Numbered from the stretch's first letter, positions 19,374-29,238 are shown. The stretch: 64,000 nucleotides of DNA from Clostridiales bacterium (GCA_021199275.1 JAJQIJ010000001.1:90473-154472), one strand, 5' to 3'. Notes: a model not told the origin generated them from the sequence alone. Numbers and translations: made by a program.

Positions 19374-19508
19374 ATAACTTAGTGGGAAATGCCCCCGCCT
19401 CTACAGGCGGCGGGGCCCGATTTTGAAGGAGCGGTGGGCACAATCCCCGCTGATTAAGACAGCATTGCTGTCGCCCCTGCGTTGAATAACGGGCAAGCAC
19501 TTATTGAA
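19374..19508 (+). repeat. Intergenic structured repeat, copy R2
   Basis: ATAACTTAGTGGGAAATGCCCCCGCC...AGCGGTGGGCACAATCCCCGCT...GACAGCATTGCTGTC...GTTGAATAACGGGCAAGCACTTATTGAA. Confidence 0.85.
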
Positions 19509-19522
19509 TTTTTTTGTTTTCA

Positions 19523-19551
19523 TTGACAAGAAAATGCTAAATTGTTATACT
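19523..19551 (+). promoter_or_regulatory. Sigma-A type promoter for zapA
   Basis: TTGACA-N17-TATACT. Confidence 0.75.
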
Positions 19552-19638
19552 ATATACAGCAAATATACTGCAAAAAGTTTATAAATCGGCAATAATATTA
19601 CCGGTGGGATTAAAAATTCATGTAAAGGCGTGAAAATC

Positions 19639-19989
19639 ATGGAAAAAAACAGAATAAAGCTTAAAATTTGCGGTGCGACATATTCAATCATTACGGAAGA
19701 TGATGAAAATTATGTTTTAAAGCTGGGTGAAACTATAGACGAAGAAATGGGTGAAATTTCAGCGGCAAACCCCACGCTTTCTTTAATGCAGTGCGCCGTG
19801 CTTGTTGCGCTTGACCAGGCTGACGCCTGCCAGAAAGCAACCGCTTCGGCAGACAATCTGCGTGCGCAAATTAAAGACTATCTTGAAGACAGCGCGCGAG
19901 CCCGCATGGAAGTGGACGTTGCAAGACGTGAAATTGAAAGGCTCAACCGCGAAATCAGCAATTTAAGGGAAAAGCTCAGCCACAAATAA
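19639..19989 (+). CDS. zapA: Cell division protein ZapA
   Basis: MEKNRIKLKICGATYSIITEDDENYVLKLGETIDEEM plus coiled-coil C-terminus. Confidence 0.8.
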   Translation: MEKNRIKLKICGATYSIITEDDENYVLKLGETIDEEMGEISAANPTLSLMQCAVLVALDQADACQKATASADNLRAQIKDYLEDSARARMEVDVARREIERLNREISNLREKLSHK

Positions 19990-20114
19990 CTTAGGGAAAC
20001 CCCCACAGCTAAAGGCAGCGCCTTTTGCTTTTTATCAGCGGTGATTAAAATTTTTCGCCGGGGGGGCAGCATTGCTGCCGCCCCACGCTGAATGACGGGC
20101 AAGCCCTTATTGAA
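19986..20114 (+). repeat. Intergenic structured repeat, copy R3
   Basis: ATAACTTAGGGAAACCCCC...ATCAGCGGTGATT...GGCAGCATTGCTGCCGCCCCACGCTGAATGACGGGCAAGCCCTTATTGAA. Confidence 0.8.
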
Positions 20115-20245
20115 ATTGCCGGCTGTCAACAGGCGAATGTATTTGCCTTTTAGCCGGCGGTAAACGCAGCTTTCTTTATGCCGGCTTTATTTTAATGCCG
20201 GGTCGGCTTTTAAACTGCCACATTTTAATGAAAACGAATTGAATT

Positions 20246-22252
20246 ATGAATTTTGAAATTTTAGCCCCCGCTGGGTCGTGGGGCGCGCTTATTGCCGGCG
20301 TAAGATGCGGCGCAGACGCGGTTTATTTTTCAGCTAAATCGCTCAACGCCCGTCAAAATGCCGGCAATTTTAATGAAACTGAATTTGAAAATGCTATTTT
20401 CTATTGCCGCAGCCATAATGTAAAGGCATATATTGCACTGAACACGCTTTGTAAAGACAGCGAATTTGACGAGGCATATAGCATAGTAAAAACGGCGCTG
20501 TCTTGCGGGGCAGACGCATTTATTGTGCAGGACTTGGGGTTGGCGAAAATGATTAGGCAGTGCTTTCCCGGCGCTGTGCTGCATGCGTCAACGCAAATGA
20601 GCGTAATGTCGCCGGCAGGCGCAGCGCAGCTGCAACAATTGGGCTTTTCAAGGCTTGTGCTTGCACGCGAAATGTCAAAAAATGAAATTAAGGAAATAGC
20701 GCAGCAAACAACTCTTGAACTCGAAGCTTTTGTACACGGCGCGCTGTGCATGAGCGTGTCCGGGCAATGCTATCTTTCGTCCATTATAGGCAGGCGCAGC
20801 GGCAACCGCGGGCTGTGCGCACAGCCGTGCAGGCTGCCGTTTTCAGCCGGCGGGGGCAGGGAATGCGCATTGAGCCTGAAAGATTTAAGCCTTGTCAATT
20901 ATGTGCAAGAACTTGGCCGGGCCGGTGTTTACAGCCTGAAAATAGAGGGGCGAATGAAACGCGCCGAATATGTCGCAGCCGCCGTAACCGCCGTCAGGCG
21001 GGCGATAAACGGCGAATATGACGCCCAATTTGAAAAAACGCTGAAAGATGTTTTCAGCCGCAGCGGCTTTACAGCGGGCTATTTTACGGCGCAGCGTGGC
21101 AGCGAAATGTTCGGCACAAGGCAAAAAGAAGACGTTGTTGCCGGCACAGCCGTTTTAAAAGAACTGTCGCATTTATATGAAAAGGAAACGCCGCGTGTGC
21201 CGCTTGACATGCAGTGCTGCATAAAGGCGGGCGAACATTGTGTGCTGAAAGCTGCAACGCCGTTTAAAAGCGTGAGCGTGCGCGGCGCCGTGGCAGAAAA
21301 GGCAATAAACAAAGAGCTTACCGAAAGCGACGTGGGCTCGCGCATTTCAAAGCTGGGCGGCACGCAGTTTTATGCGGAAAGGCTTGACATTCAGCTTGAT
21401 GGCGGGGTTATGCTTTCGGCAGCAAAAATAAACGAGCTCAGGCGCATGGCTGTTGAAAAACTGAACGAAGCCGAAAAATTCCCGGTTGAATGCCGCGGCT
21501 TTGAAATAAACAGCCGCCAAAGCATAAAAGAAAATGAAAAATATTACACAGCGCGTTTTTCAAGCGCTGCGCAAATTCCGAAAAAGCACCCCTTCAGGCG
21601 CGTCTTTATACCGCTCAATTCAGCTGATTCAGACTTTGAAAAGCACAACGCCGGGGTTGAGCTGCCGCGTGCATTTTTCGGCAGGGAAGCTTCTGTTCAA
21701 AAACGGCTCAAAGAGCTGAGAAAAGCCGGGGTGACAATGGCGCTGTGCGGCAATTTGGGCAGCTGCGCCCTTGCACAAAAGCTTGGTTTTGAAGTGTTCG
21801 GCGACTTTGGGCTTAACATTATGAACAGCGCGTCAGCCGCGGCGGTTAATCAGCCTGTTTTGTCGTTTGAACTGGCTTTAAGCGAGCTGAACGCTATTTC
21901 AACGCCGCATTGCGGTGCGATTGCATACGGCTTTTTGCCGCTTATGCTTATGAGAAACTGCCCTGTCAGCGCAGACATAGGCTGTAACGCCTGCAACAGG
22001 CACGCCGTGCTTACAGACCGAACAGGGGCGCGCTTTCCAGTTAAATGTTCGCCGTTTGGCTATTGCGAACTTTTAAACAGCGTGCCGCTTTATATGGCTG
22101 ACAGGCAAGATGAAATCAACACCGAATTTCTGCATTTTTATTTTTCAAACGAAAGCGCAGCGCAGGTTGGGCGCATAATCAGCCTTTATGAGCGCGGCGC
22201 CAGTGCTGACTTTGAATTTACCCGCGGGCTTTATTACAGAAAAACGCGTTAA
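20246..22252 (+). CDS. Peptidase U32 family protein
   Basis: MNFEILAPAGSWGALIAGVRCGADAVYFSAKSLNAR...FVHGALCMSVSGQCYLSSIIGRRSGNRGLCAQPCRLPF; U32 signature. Confidence 0.92.
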   Translation: MNFEILAPAGSWGALIAGVRCGADAVYFSAKSLNARQNAGNFNETEFENAIFYCRSHNVKAYIALNTLCKDSEFDEAYSIVKTALSCGADAFIVQDLGLAKMIRQCFPGAVLHASTQMSVMSPAGAAQLQQLGFSRLVLAREMSKNEIKEIAQQTTLELEAFVHGALCMSVSGQCYLSSIIGRRSGNRGLCAQPCRLPFSAGGGRECALSLKDLSLVNYVQELGRAGVYSLKIEGRMKRAEYVAAAVTAVRRAINGEYDAQFEKTLKDVFSRSGFTAGYFTAQRGSEMFGTRQKEDVVAGTAVLKELSHLYEKETPRVPLDMQCCIKAGEHCVLKAATPFKSVSVRGAVAEKAINKELTESDVGSRISKLGGTQFYAERLDIQLDGGVMLSAAKINELRRMAVEKLNEAEKFPVECRGFEINSRQSIKENEKYYTARFSSAAQIPKKHPFRRVFIPLNSADSDFEKHNAGVELPRAFFGREASVQKRLKELRKAGVTMALCGNLGSCALAQKLGFEVFGDFGLNIMNSASAAAVNQPVLSFELALSELNAISTPHCGAIAYGFLPLMLMRNCPVSADIGCNACNRHAVLTDRTGARFPVKCSPFGYCELLNSVPLYMADRQDEINTEFLHFYFSNESAAQVGRIISLYERGASADFEFTRGLYYRKTR

Positions 22253-22271
22253 CGAAAGGCTTGAAAACAAC

Positions 22272-22826
22272 ATGATTATTTTGGCGTCTAAGTCCCCCAG
22301 GCGAAGGGAGCTTTTAAAACTTATTACCCCTGATTTCATTGTAAAAAGCGCAGATGTTGATGAAAGCCTGCCGCCCGGTGCCACGCCGGCACAGGCGGTG
22401 CTGCACCTTTCCGAAATAAAAGCGCGCGAGCTGTTTAACGGGCGTGACTGCATAATAGGCGCAGACACCGTGGTGGCTTTTGGCAACAGAATTTTAGGCA
22501 AGCCGAAAAATGAAAGCGAAGCCGGCGCAATGCTTAAAATGCTGTCTGCCGGGCAGCACAGCGTATACACAGGCGTCACGGTTTTATGCCCGGCGGGCAG
22601 CAAATCGTTTTTCTGCGAAACAAAGGTTACATTTTATGATATAAGTGCCATGATAGGCGACTATATAAAAACAGACGAGCCCTATGACAAGGCGGGCGCA
22701 TACGGAATACAGGGCCGCGCTGCGCTTTTTGTTGAAAAAATTGACGGCGACTATAATAACGTGGTTGGGCTGCCGGTTTCGCGGCTTTATAAGGAACTTT
22801 GCAGTCTTGGCGTGTTAGGCGTTTGA
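22272..22826 (+). CDS. maf: Maf-like nucleotide pyrophosphatase
   Basis: MIILASKSPRRRELLKLITPDFIVKSADVDES...IIGADTVVAFGNRILGKPKNESEAGAMLKMLSAGQHSVYTGV. Confidence 0.93.
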   Translation: MIILASKSPRRRELLKLITPDFIVKSADVDESLPPGATPAQAVLHLSEIKARELFNGRDCIIGADTVVAFGNRILGKPKNESEAGAMLKMLSAGQHSVYTGVTVLCPAGSKSFFCETKVTFYDISAMIGDYIKTDEPYDKAGAYGIQGRAALFVEKIDGDYNNVVGLPVSRLYKELCSLGVLGV

Positions 22827-22863
22827 ATTTAAATTATTTTCGTTGTTTATTTTTAAATATCTA

Positions 22864-22892
22864 TTGAAAGAAAGCAATAAAAATGGTAAAAT
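22864..22892 (+). promoter_or_regulatory. Promoter for PHP gene
   Basis: TTGAAA-N17-TAAAAT. Confidence 0.6.
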
Positions 22893-22955
22893 ACTATATA
22901 TAGATGTATTGAAAAGTTTTGCATACTAATTACTATATATGAAAGAGGGTATGTT

Positions 22956-23837
22956 ATGGCGGCGGACTTGCATTGTCACACAAAGCTGAGCGACGGCTCT
23001 GTCGGAATAGAGGATTTAATTGTAATTGCACAAAAAAGCGGAATTGATACAATAGCTATAACTGACCATGACTGCCTTGCAGGCACAGTGCGCGGGCAGG
23101 TAATCGGCAAAAGATACGGCGTTACAGTAATACCGGGCGTTGAAATTTCGGCATTTGATTTTGAAACGGGGAAAAAAGTACATATTTTGTCATATCTTGC
23201 AGATGTGCCGGACAGGCTTGAAGGCATTTGCAAGCGCACTTCGGTTGCACGCAAGCGTGCAGGCCAGATAATGATGTTAAAGGTGGCAAGCAGATTTCCC
23301 ATTACTTCCGACTTTATAATCAGCCATGCTTCCGGATCAACCAACCTTTACAGGCAGCATATCATGCATGCGCTTATGGACGCGGGTTATACAGACAAAA
23401 TTTTCGGCGAACTTTTTCATGCGCTGTTTGACCCTGAAAGTGAAACAAACATCTTAGCCCCCACAAAATACCCAAGCGTGGAAGAGGCTATAACGGAAGT
23501 TCATTCCGCAGGCGGCATAGCTGTGCTTGCCCACCCGGTAAAGTCAAATCTTATAAAAGATATAGACAGATATATTGACATGGGGCTTGACGGAATTGAA
23601 GTTTGGCACCCCTCTGCCGGTGAAGCAGATATACAGCTGCTGACTCAAATTTGCAAAAATAAAAAGCTGCTTTTGACAGGCGGCTCAGATTTTCACGGAA
23701 TATACGGCGAATCTGCCGTTACGCTGGGCTCCTGCTCAACACCGCAGGAACACCTTGACAAGCTGCTGGGTTATAAAGCAAAAAAGAAAAGGGCTATGCG
23801 CCGTGCTCAAAAGGAAGCTCAGGCAGCAGGCGAATAA
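22956..23837 (+). CDS. PHP domain metal-dependent phosphoesterase
   Basis: ADLHCHTKLSDGS, ITDHDCLAG, AHPVKSN, GGSDFHG motifs. Confidence 0.9.
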   Translation: MAADLHCHTKLSDGSVGIEDLIVIAQKSGIDTIAITDHDCLAGTVRGQVIGKRYGVTVIPGVEISAFDFETGKKVHILSYLADVPDRLEGICKRTSVARKRAGQIMMLKVASRFPITSDFIISHASGSTNLYRQHIMHALMDAGYTDKIFGELFHALFDPESETNILAPTKYPSVEEAITEVHSAGGIAVLAHPVKSNLIKDIDRYIDMGLDGIEVWHPSAGEADIQLLTQICKNKKLLLTGGSDFHGIYGESAVTLGSCSTPQEHLDKLLGYKAKKKRAMRRAQKEAQAAGE

Positions 23838-23851
23838 ATTTTAAAAGCAGT

Positions 23852-23972
23852 GAAACACCCCGCCGTTAACAGCGGGGTCCGATTTTTAATAAGCAAAAAG
23901 TGCAATCTGCCGCCCGGGGCGGCAGTTTTGCCGGGGCTTGCTATGCTGAATGACTATCAGGCTCTTATTGAA
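23852..23972 (+). repeat. Intergenic structured repeat, divergent copy R4
   Basis: ACCCCGCcgttaacaGCGGGGTCCGATTTTTAAT...CGGCAgtttTGCCG...GCTGAATGACTATCAGGCTCTTATTGAA. Confidence 0.65.
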
Positions 23973-24004
23973 TAAAATTAATAAAATAAAATTGCGATTT
24001 TTGA

Positions 24005-24033
24005 TTGACAACACATCTATTATATGGTAATCT
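24005..24033 (+). promoter_or_regulatory. Promoter for GH51 gene
   Basis: TTGACA-N17-TAATCT. Confidence 0.6.
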
Positions 24034-24077
24034 AAACAAGAATAAGCGGCTTCACGGCTGCCCGAAAGGAAATAGCA

Positions 24078-25562
24078 ATGGAAAAGTATTTAATTAACCC
24101 AAATCAAAAAATCAGCAAAATTAACAAAGACATTTACGGCCATTTCAGCGAACACCTGGGCAGGTGTATTTATGAGGGCTTGTATGTCGGCGAAAATTCT
24201 GAAATAGACAACGTAAACGGCATGAGAAGCGACGTTGTGAATGCGCTCAAAGAAATGAAATTGCCCGTGCTGCGCTGGCCGGGCGGCTGCTTTGCAGACG
24301 AATATCACTGGAAAGACGGCATTGGTGAAAAAAGCGCCAGAAAAAAGATGATTAACACCCACTGGGGCGGCGTTGTTGAAGATAATTCTTTCGGCACGCA
24401 CGAATTTTTTGAGCTTTGCAGCCAAATCGGGTGCGACGCTTATATTAACGGCAATGTGGGCTCAGGCACTGTGCAGGAAATGAGCGAGTGGGTTGAATAT
24501 ATGACTTTCGGCGGTTTGTCACCCATGAGCGAGCTCAGGCGCAAAAACGGCAGGGAAGAGCCGTGGCGCGTTAAATATTTCGGTGTGGGCAACGAAAACT
24601 GGGGCTGCGGCGGCAACATGACCCCGGAATTTTATGCAAACCTTTACAGGCGCTTCCAGACATATGTGCGTGACTATGACCGAGACAACAGAATTTACAG
24701 AATCGCCTGTGGCCCCAATGCGTCAGACTATAACTGGACTGACAAGGTGCTGCAAATAGCCGGCAATAAAATGAACGGCCTTTCACTGCATTATTACACT
24801 GACATGCGCGGCAGAAGGAAAGACGGATTCAGCTGTTCAGCCACCGAATTCGCCACCCAGGATTATTATGAGGTGTTAAAGAGCGCATACAGAATTGAGG
24901 AAATCATTTCACGCCATATAGACGTTATGAATGTGCGCGACCCGCAGCGCAGGGTAGACCTTATTGTTGACGAATGGGGCACTTGGTTTGATGTTGAGCC
25001 GGGCACAAACCCGGGCTTTTTATACCAGCAAAACACAATGCGCGACGCTATTGTGGCAGGGCTTACGCTTAACATTTTCAACAAGCACAGCGACAGAATT
25101 AAAATGGCAAACATAGCCCAGACTGTAAATGTGCTGCAGGCGGTTGTTTTGACAGACGGCGAAAAAATGCTTTTAACGCCAACATACCATATTTTCAAAA
25201 TGTATGCTGACCACCAGAACAATACGCTGCTTGGCTCTTACATAACAACGCCGGACGCCGGTGAAAGCACACGGCCGTTGCCGCAGCTCATTGAATCTGC
25301 TTCAATGGCTGAAGACGGCAAAATTATCGCCACGGTAGTTAACACAAGCGACTGTGAAAAGGCAGCGATTTCCTGCCAGGTGGCAGACAGAGCTGTAAAG
25401 CAGGTTAAAGCACAAACTCTTTGCGGCAAAATAGGCGACTATAACACATTTGACAGCAAGGAAAATGTAAAAACCGCCGAATTCACTGATTTTGTTATTA
25501 AAAACGGCTGTATTGAAGCCACATTGAGCCCATGTTCGGTTACAAAATTTGTAATTGAATAA
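24078..25562 (+). CDS. abfA: Alpha-L-arabinofuranosidase, GH51
   Basis: [29 protein letters not shown]...[19 protein letters not shown]...[15 protein letters not shown]. Confidence 0.93.
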   Translation: MEKYLINPNQKISKINKDIYGHFSEHLGRCIYEGLYVGENSEIDNVNGMRSDVVNALKEMKLPVLRWPGGCFADEYHWKDGIGEKSARKKMINTHWGGVVEDNSFGTHEFFELCSQIGCDAYINGNVGSGTVQEMSEWVEYMTFGGLSPMSELRRKNGREEPWRVKYFGVGNENWGCGGNMTPEFYANLYRRFQTYVRDYDRDNRIYRIACGPNASDYNWTDKVLQIAGNKMNGLSLHYYTDMRGRRKDGFSCSATEFATQDYYEVLKSAYRIEEIISRHIDVMNVRDPQRRVDLIVDEWGTWFDVEPGTNPGFLYQQNTMRDAIVAGLTLNIFNKHSDRIKMANIAQTVNVLQAVVLTDGEKMLLTPTYHIFKMYADHQNNTLLGSYITTPDAGESTRPLPQLIESASMAEDGKIIATVVNTSDCEKAAISCQVADRAVKQVKAQTLCGKIGDYNTFDSKENVKTAEFTDFVIKNGCIEATLSPCSVTKFVIE

Positions 25563-25819
25563 TGGAAGGGCGAATTTGCAAAAAATGCCTGTTGCTTGAA
25601 GCCGGAGAGGAAGCTTCATATCGCGGCGTTGCAGATTATCTTGCAGGGCTTGACCCGCAAAAAAAAGTTGCAGACGGTGAATACCGCCGCAGGCTTGAAA
25701 TCTGCCGGGCATGTGATTTTCTTATTGCGGGCATGTGCCTTAAATGCGGCTGCTATGTTGAAATCCGCGCTGCGCTTAAGGGCAGCGACTGCCCTGATTA
25801 TGGCAACAGAAAATGGTAA
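25562..25819 (+). CDS. Small Cys-rich protein, DUF6171-like
   Basis: ICKKCLLLEAGEE...YRRRLEICRACDFLIAGMCLKCGCYVEIRAALKGSDCPD; overlaps the GH51 stop. Confidence 0.65.
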   Translation: MEGRICKKCLLLEAGEEASYRGVADYLAGLDPQKKVADGEYRRRLEICRACDFLIAGMCLKCGCYVEIRAALKGSDCPDYGNRKW

Positions 25820-25831
25820 ATTAAGCTTAAA

Positions 25832-25857
25832 GCGGCAGCCAAACGGCTGCCGTTTTC
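25832..25857 (+). terminator. Intrinsic terminator
   Basis: CGGCAGCCaaacGGCTGCCGTTTTC. Confidence 0.7.
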
Positions 25858-25934
25858 AATTACAAATTAACCCGGCGCCCAGCCGTGCGCAGTGCGAGTA
25901 GTTTAAAATTTTATAAAAGAGCCATAATATTTAT

Positions 25935-26759
25935 ATGGCAAAATTTAGCATTAATTTTAAACACAAATTTACTTTTTTATATAACGCACTGGTGCTTTTG
26001 TCTTTTATTAGCGCCGCACTTTATGCTGCAAGGCTGTTGGGCGCTGCCAATACAGACAAAATAATGCTTGCCTTTTCAATAGCTGTGTTAAGCCTTTACG
26101 CGTTGGCAGCGGCGGGAACTATTTACCAAAAGCTAACAGTTATATTGGTGTTTTTAATTCTTATTACATTTTATATTGCCGTTTGGCAGGACTTTAGTGC
26201 ATATTTGGCGGCGCACATTGCCGGCAGCGCCGTTAAATACGGCGTGCTGAACATGGTTTTAAACACTTTTTCGCTTGGCGATATTGAATATATGTTCGCC
26301 TTTACTTCATATGGCGGCAGCGCTTTTATTGACGGCGAAATAGTTAACGGCGCAGTCAATTTGTTTAATTCCGGCTCCGGCTATAACACGCCGCTTTATT
26401 TAACAGGTAAATTCTTTTTGCATTTTGCGGCGGCCGGCATTGCACTTTCTTTTAAAGAACACAGGCGCCAAATACTTATAATAGCCCTTTTCGCTGTTGT
26501 AAGCGGCAATTTCACTTGCTTTCTTATTTTGCTGATGTTTTGCAAAACGCCTTATTACTTTATATTTTTGGTTTTCAGCTTTTTGTCATATTTGCTTTCG
26601 TATATGGCAAATTTAAGCGCCGGCTATTTTTGCAGCGGCGGCATAATTGAATTTTATGCGAAAAATGACGCCGTTATTTATATAACAGCGCTCGGCGTTT
26701 TGATATTGTGCATTTCATATTATGTTTCAAGGCTTGTGCATGAAAGAAAGAAATGTTAA
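25935..26759 (+). CDS. Polytopic membrane protein of unknown function
   Basis: 274 aa with multiple hydrophobic segments; family not recognised. Confidence 0.7.
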   Translation: MAKFSINFKHKFTFLYNALVLLSFISAALYAARLLGAANTDKIMLAFSIAVLSLYALAAAGTIYQKLTVILVFLILITFYIAVWQDFSAYLAAHIAGSAVKYGVLNMVLNTFSLGDIEYMFAFTSYGGSAFIDGEIVNGAVNLFNSGSGYNTPLYLTGKFFLHFAAAGIALSFKEHRRQILIIALFAVVSGNFTCFLILLMFCKTPYYFIFLVFSFLSYLLSYMANLSAGYFCSGGIIEFYAKNDAVIYITALGVLILCISYYVSRLVHERKKC

Positions 26760-26768
26760 AATAACTTA

Positions 26769-26892
26769 ATAACTTAAGGGGGAATATCCCAGCCCCCTAC
26801 AGGCTTCGGGGCCGGCATTTAATCAGCGGCGAGCATAATTTCACGCCCGGGGGCACAGCTTTGCTGATGCTTGCCACGTTGAATTTATTGAA
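26769..26892 (+). repeat. Intergenic structured repeat, copy R5
   Basis: ATAACTTAAGGGGGAATATCCCAGCCCCCTACAGGCTTCGGGGCCGGCATTTAATCAGCGGCGAG...CACGTTGAATTTATTGAA. Confidence 0.8.
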
Positions 26893-26917
26893 GCAGATAT
26901 CGAAAAAGGGTGGTGTT

Positions 26918-27574
26918 ATGGACTTAAGACAGCAGCTTTTTGCAAAGCGTGACTTGAAATACAGGGAATTTCATAAAAAATTAATTCCCAATATTGACGA
27001 AAACAAAATAATAGGCGTGCGCGTGCCGGAACTCAGAAAAATTGCCAAGCGCCTGAATGGCAATGATTTCGCCTGGGATTATTATGAGGAAAAAATGCTG
27101 CATGGCTTTTATATAGGCTATTCAGATGAAAGCTATGAAAAAAAGCTTGCCATGCTTGATGATTTTGTGCCCAAAATAGACAACTGGGCAGTTTGCGACT
27201 GCGCGGTGGCTTCTTTTAAATTTATTAGTCAAAACCAAAAAAGCTTTTTGAAATATTTGCAAAAATATATTGAATCTGACAGAGAATATGAGCTGCGCTT
27301 TGCCGCCGTTATTTTGATGGACTATTATTTGACGGACACATATATTGACTATTGTCTTGATTTTTATTTAAATGCAAAAAGTGAACATTATTATGTAAAA
27401 ATGGCTGTTGCATGGGGACTTTCAAAGGCCTTCGCTGAATATGAAGACCGTGTATTGACCATGCTACAAAGGCATTTGCTTGACAAGGACACCGAAAGAA
27501 TGACAATAGGGAAAATCAATGATTCCTATAGAGTGAGCGCTGACGCGAAACAGCGCTTGAAATCCATAAAATAA
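26918..27574 (+). CDS. DNA alkylation repair protein (AlkD/HEAT-like)
   Basis: YREFHKKLIPNI...IIGVRVPELRKIAKRL...DNWAVCDCAVASFKF. Start moved to ATG 26918. Confidence 0.88.
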   Translation: MDLRQQLFAKRDLKYREFHKKLIPNIDENKIIGVRVPELRKIAKRLNGNDFAWDYYEEKMLHGFYIGYSDESYEKKLAMLDDFVPKIDNWAVCDCAVASFKFISQNQKSFLKYLQKYIESDREYELRFAAVILMDYYLTDTYIDYCLDFYLNAKSEHYYVKMAVAWGLSKAFAEYEDRVLTMLQRHLLDKDTERMTIGKINDSYRVSADAKQRLKSIK

Positions 27575-27580
27575 AGATAA

Positions 27581-27608
27581 CGCCGCAGGGGAACCCTGCG
27601 GCGTTTTT
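27581..27608 (+). terminator. Intrinsic (probably bidirectional) terminator
   Basis: CGCCGCAGGGgaaCCCTGCGGCGTTTTT between convergent genes. Confidence 0.85.
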
Positions 27609-27610
27609 GC

Positions 27611-27814
27611 CTAAAATATGGCGGCTATGGCGCAGACAAAAGCGGCGACAGCCGCAATTGCACCCAGCACATAAACAAGGCAGCCCGGCATGCAGCCGCG
27701 CCTATACCTTCTTGGCGGTGGCGGCGGGCGATGCCCTGGGTGCCCCATTCCGGGGCCGCCCATTCCCGGGCCACCCATTCCGGGGCCTGGCATAAGCATA
27801 CCTCCATTCTGCAA
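27611..27814 (-). CDS. Small Gly/Pro/Met-rich single-TM protein
   Basis: MPGPGMGGPGMGGPGMGHPGHRPPPPPRRYRRGCMPGCLVYVLGAIAAVAAFVCAIAAIF; GGAGGT RBS before an internal ATG. Confidence 0.6.
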   Translation of the reverse strand: MQNGGMLMPGPGMGGPGMGGPGMGHPGHRPPPPPRRYRRGCMPGCLVYVLGAIAAVAAFVCAIAAIF

Positions 27815-27838
27815 GTAAACTTCAGCGGCGTGTTTTTC

Positions 27839-29164
27839 CTATTTTTTCCTGACTGTTATTGCCGGTAAAATAACAGGGCGTTCCTCTTCGGCCGCTACCA
27901 TTTGTTCAATAAGCAGCTCGCGCAGCTCCTGACGCACATGCTTATATTTTTTATCTTTAATGAGGTTGTACTTTTCTATAGGGTCGTGTTTCAGGTCATA
28001 AAGATAATCTTCAAAATAAACGCTGCTCTTGCTGTGGGCATAGCCTGTAATTCCCAAATCTCTTACGGCATATTTGAAACGCTCTGTTCTTATTGCCCTG
28101 CCGCACTGGCTTTCGCTTATTTGCATAAATACGCAGGTGCGCTTTTCGTCCGGGTTATTAATCTGCTTTGTCAAATCAACGCCCATATAATGTTTGGGAA
28201 TGTCTATTCCTGCCATTGACAGCAGAGTCGGCGGCATGTCAATAAGGCTTGAAAGGCGTGTTTCGGTTTTTCCGCCCTCAAAACCGCCGCCCTTTATTAT
28301 AAGCGGCGTCCTGCTGGCGCTTTCATGGCAGCTGCGTTTATATTCAAGGTTTCTTGTTTTGAAATGGCTGCCGTGGTCGCTTGTGTAAACTATTATTGTG
28401 TCGTCATATATTCCAAGCTCTTTAAGCTTTGCAACAAGCCTGCCAACATTATAGTCAAGCCTGTTTATGGCTGAAATATAGTCGGGGTACATTTCATTGT
28501 AATCGCCCTTTAAAAACGTCAGGTCGTCAGGAATGGGGTAATCCTTGAATTGGTCTATGGTTTCCTTGAAACCCTCATAACAATGGCGGTCGTTTTGGTG
28601 GTGCGGCTCCAGCTGGCTGACAAACATGAAAAACGGCTTTTCCTTGTCGCAATTGTCAAGATATTCAAGCGCATAGTCGTTTATGCAGTCTGCACGGTAT
28701 CCTTTGAAGTCAAGCTGATTCCCGTCTCCGTCAAACACATAGCCGTCATAACCGTGAGATGTGAATTCAAGACAGTCAGCCGCGCGCCAATATTGGTATT
28801 CGCCTTGGCGCTCTTTCGGAATTGCAGTCTTTTCACAGTGCAGCCCAATGCCCGGGTAACGGTCAGACGCAAGGTGCCATTTGCCTATGTAAGCCGTTTG
28901 GTAACCCGCTTCGTTAAAATATCTTGCAAGCGGCGGAATGTCGCGCGGCAGCGCGATTCCGTTCCAGCAGCAGCCCACCTGCGTTGCATACATTCCGCTT
29001 TGCAGGCAAGACCTTGCCGGGCCGCAAACAGGCTGGCAGGTGAAATTGTTTTCAAACATAACGCCCTCATCTTTAAGCTTCATTAAATTAGGCGTTACGC
29101 GCTCGTTTACAGTGTCCCACCTCTGTTGGTCTGAAAAATAAAAAATTATATTTTTTCTGCCCAT
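27839..29164 (-). CDS. Sulfatase (Cys-type, needs formylglycine maturation)
   Basis: MGRKNIIFYFSDQQRWDTV...CQPVCGPARSCLQSGMYATQ (CxPxR motif), IVYTSDHGSH. Confidence 0.93.
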   Translation of the reverse strand: MGRKNIIFYFSDQQRWDTVNERVTPNLMKLKDEGVMFENNFTCQPVCGPARSCLQSGMYATQVGCCWNGIALPRDIPPLARYFNEAGYQTAYIGKWHLASDRYPGIGLHCEKTAIPKERQGEYQYWRAADCLEFTSHGYDGYVFDGDGNQLDFKGYRADCINDYALEYLDNCDKEKPFFMFVSQLEPHHQNDRHCYEGFKETIDQFKDYPIPDDLTFLKGDYNEMYPDYISAINRLDYNVGRLVAKLKELGIYDDTIIVYTSDHGSHFKTRNLEYKRSCHESASRTPLIIKGGGFEGGKTETRLSSLIDMPPTLLSMAGIDIPKHYMGVDLTKQINNPDEKRTCVFMQISESQCGRAIRTERFKYAVRDLGITGYAHSKSSVYFEDYLYDLKHDPIEKYNLIKDKKYKHVRQELRELLIEQMVAAEEERPVILPAITVRKK

Positions 29165-29238
29165 GTTTTAACCTCCGTTTTATCTAAATTTATTAACTGA
29201 ATTAGGTGCTTTCGCGAAAACACGCCGCCGAAACAGCG

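Noticed and set aside
19374-24033. Repeat family interpreted as a cis riboswitch of the downstream gene
   Set aside because: For R2 and R4 the downstream promoter lies 3' of the repeat, so the repeat would not be in that transcript.
28550-29086. 178-aa plus-strand ORF
   Set aside because: Antisense to the well-supported sulfatase gene; translation lacks recognisable motifs.
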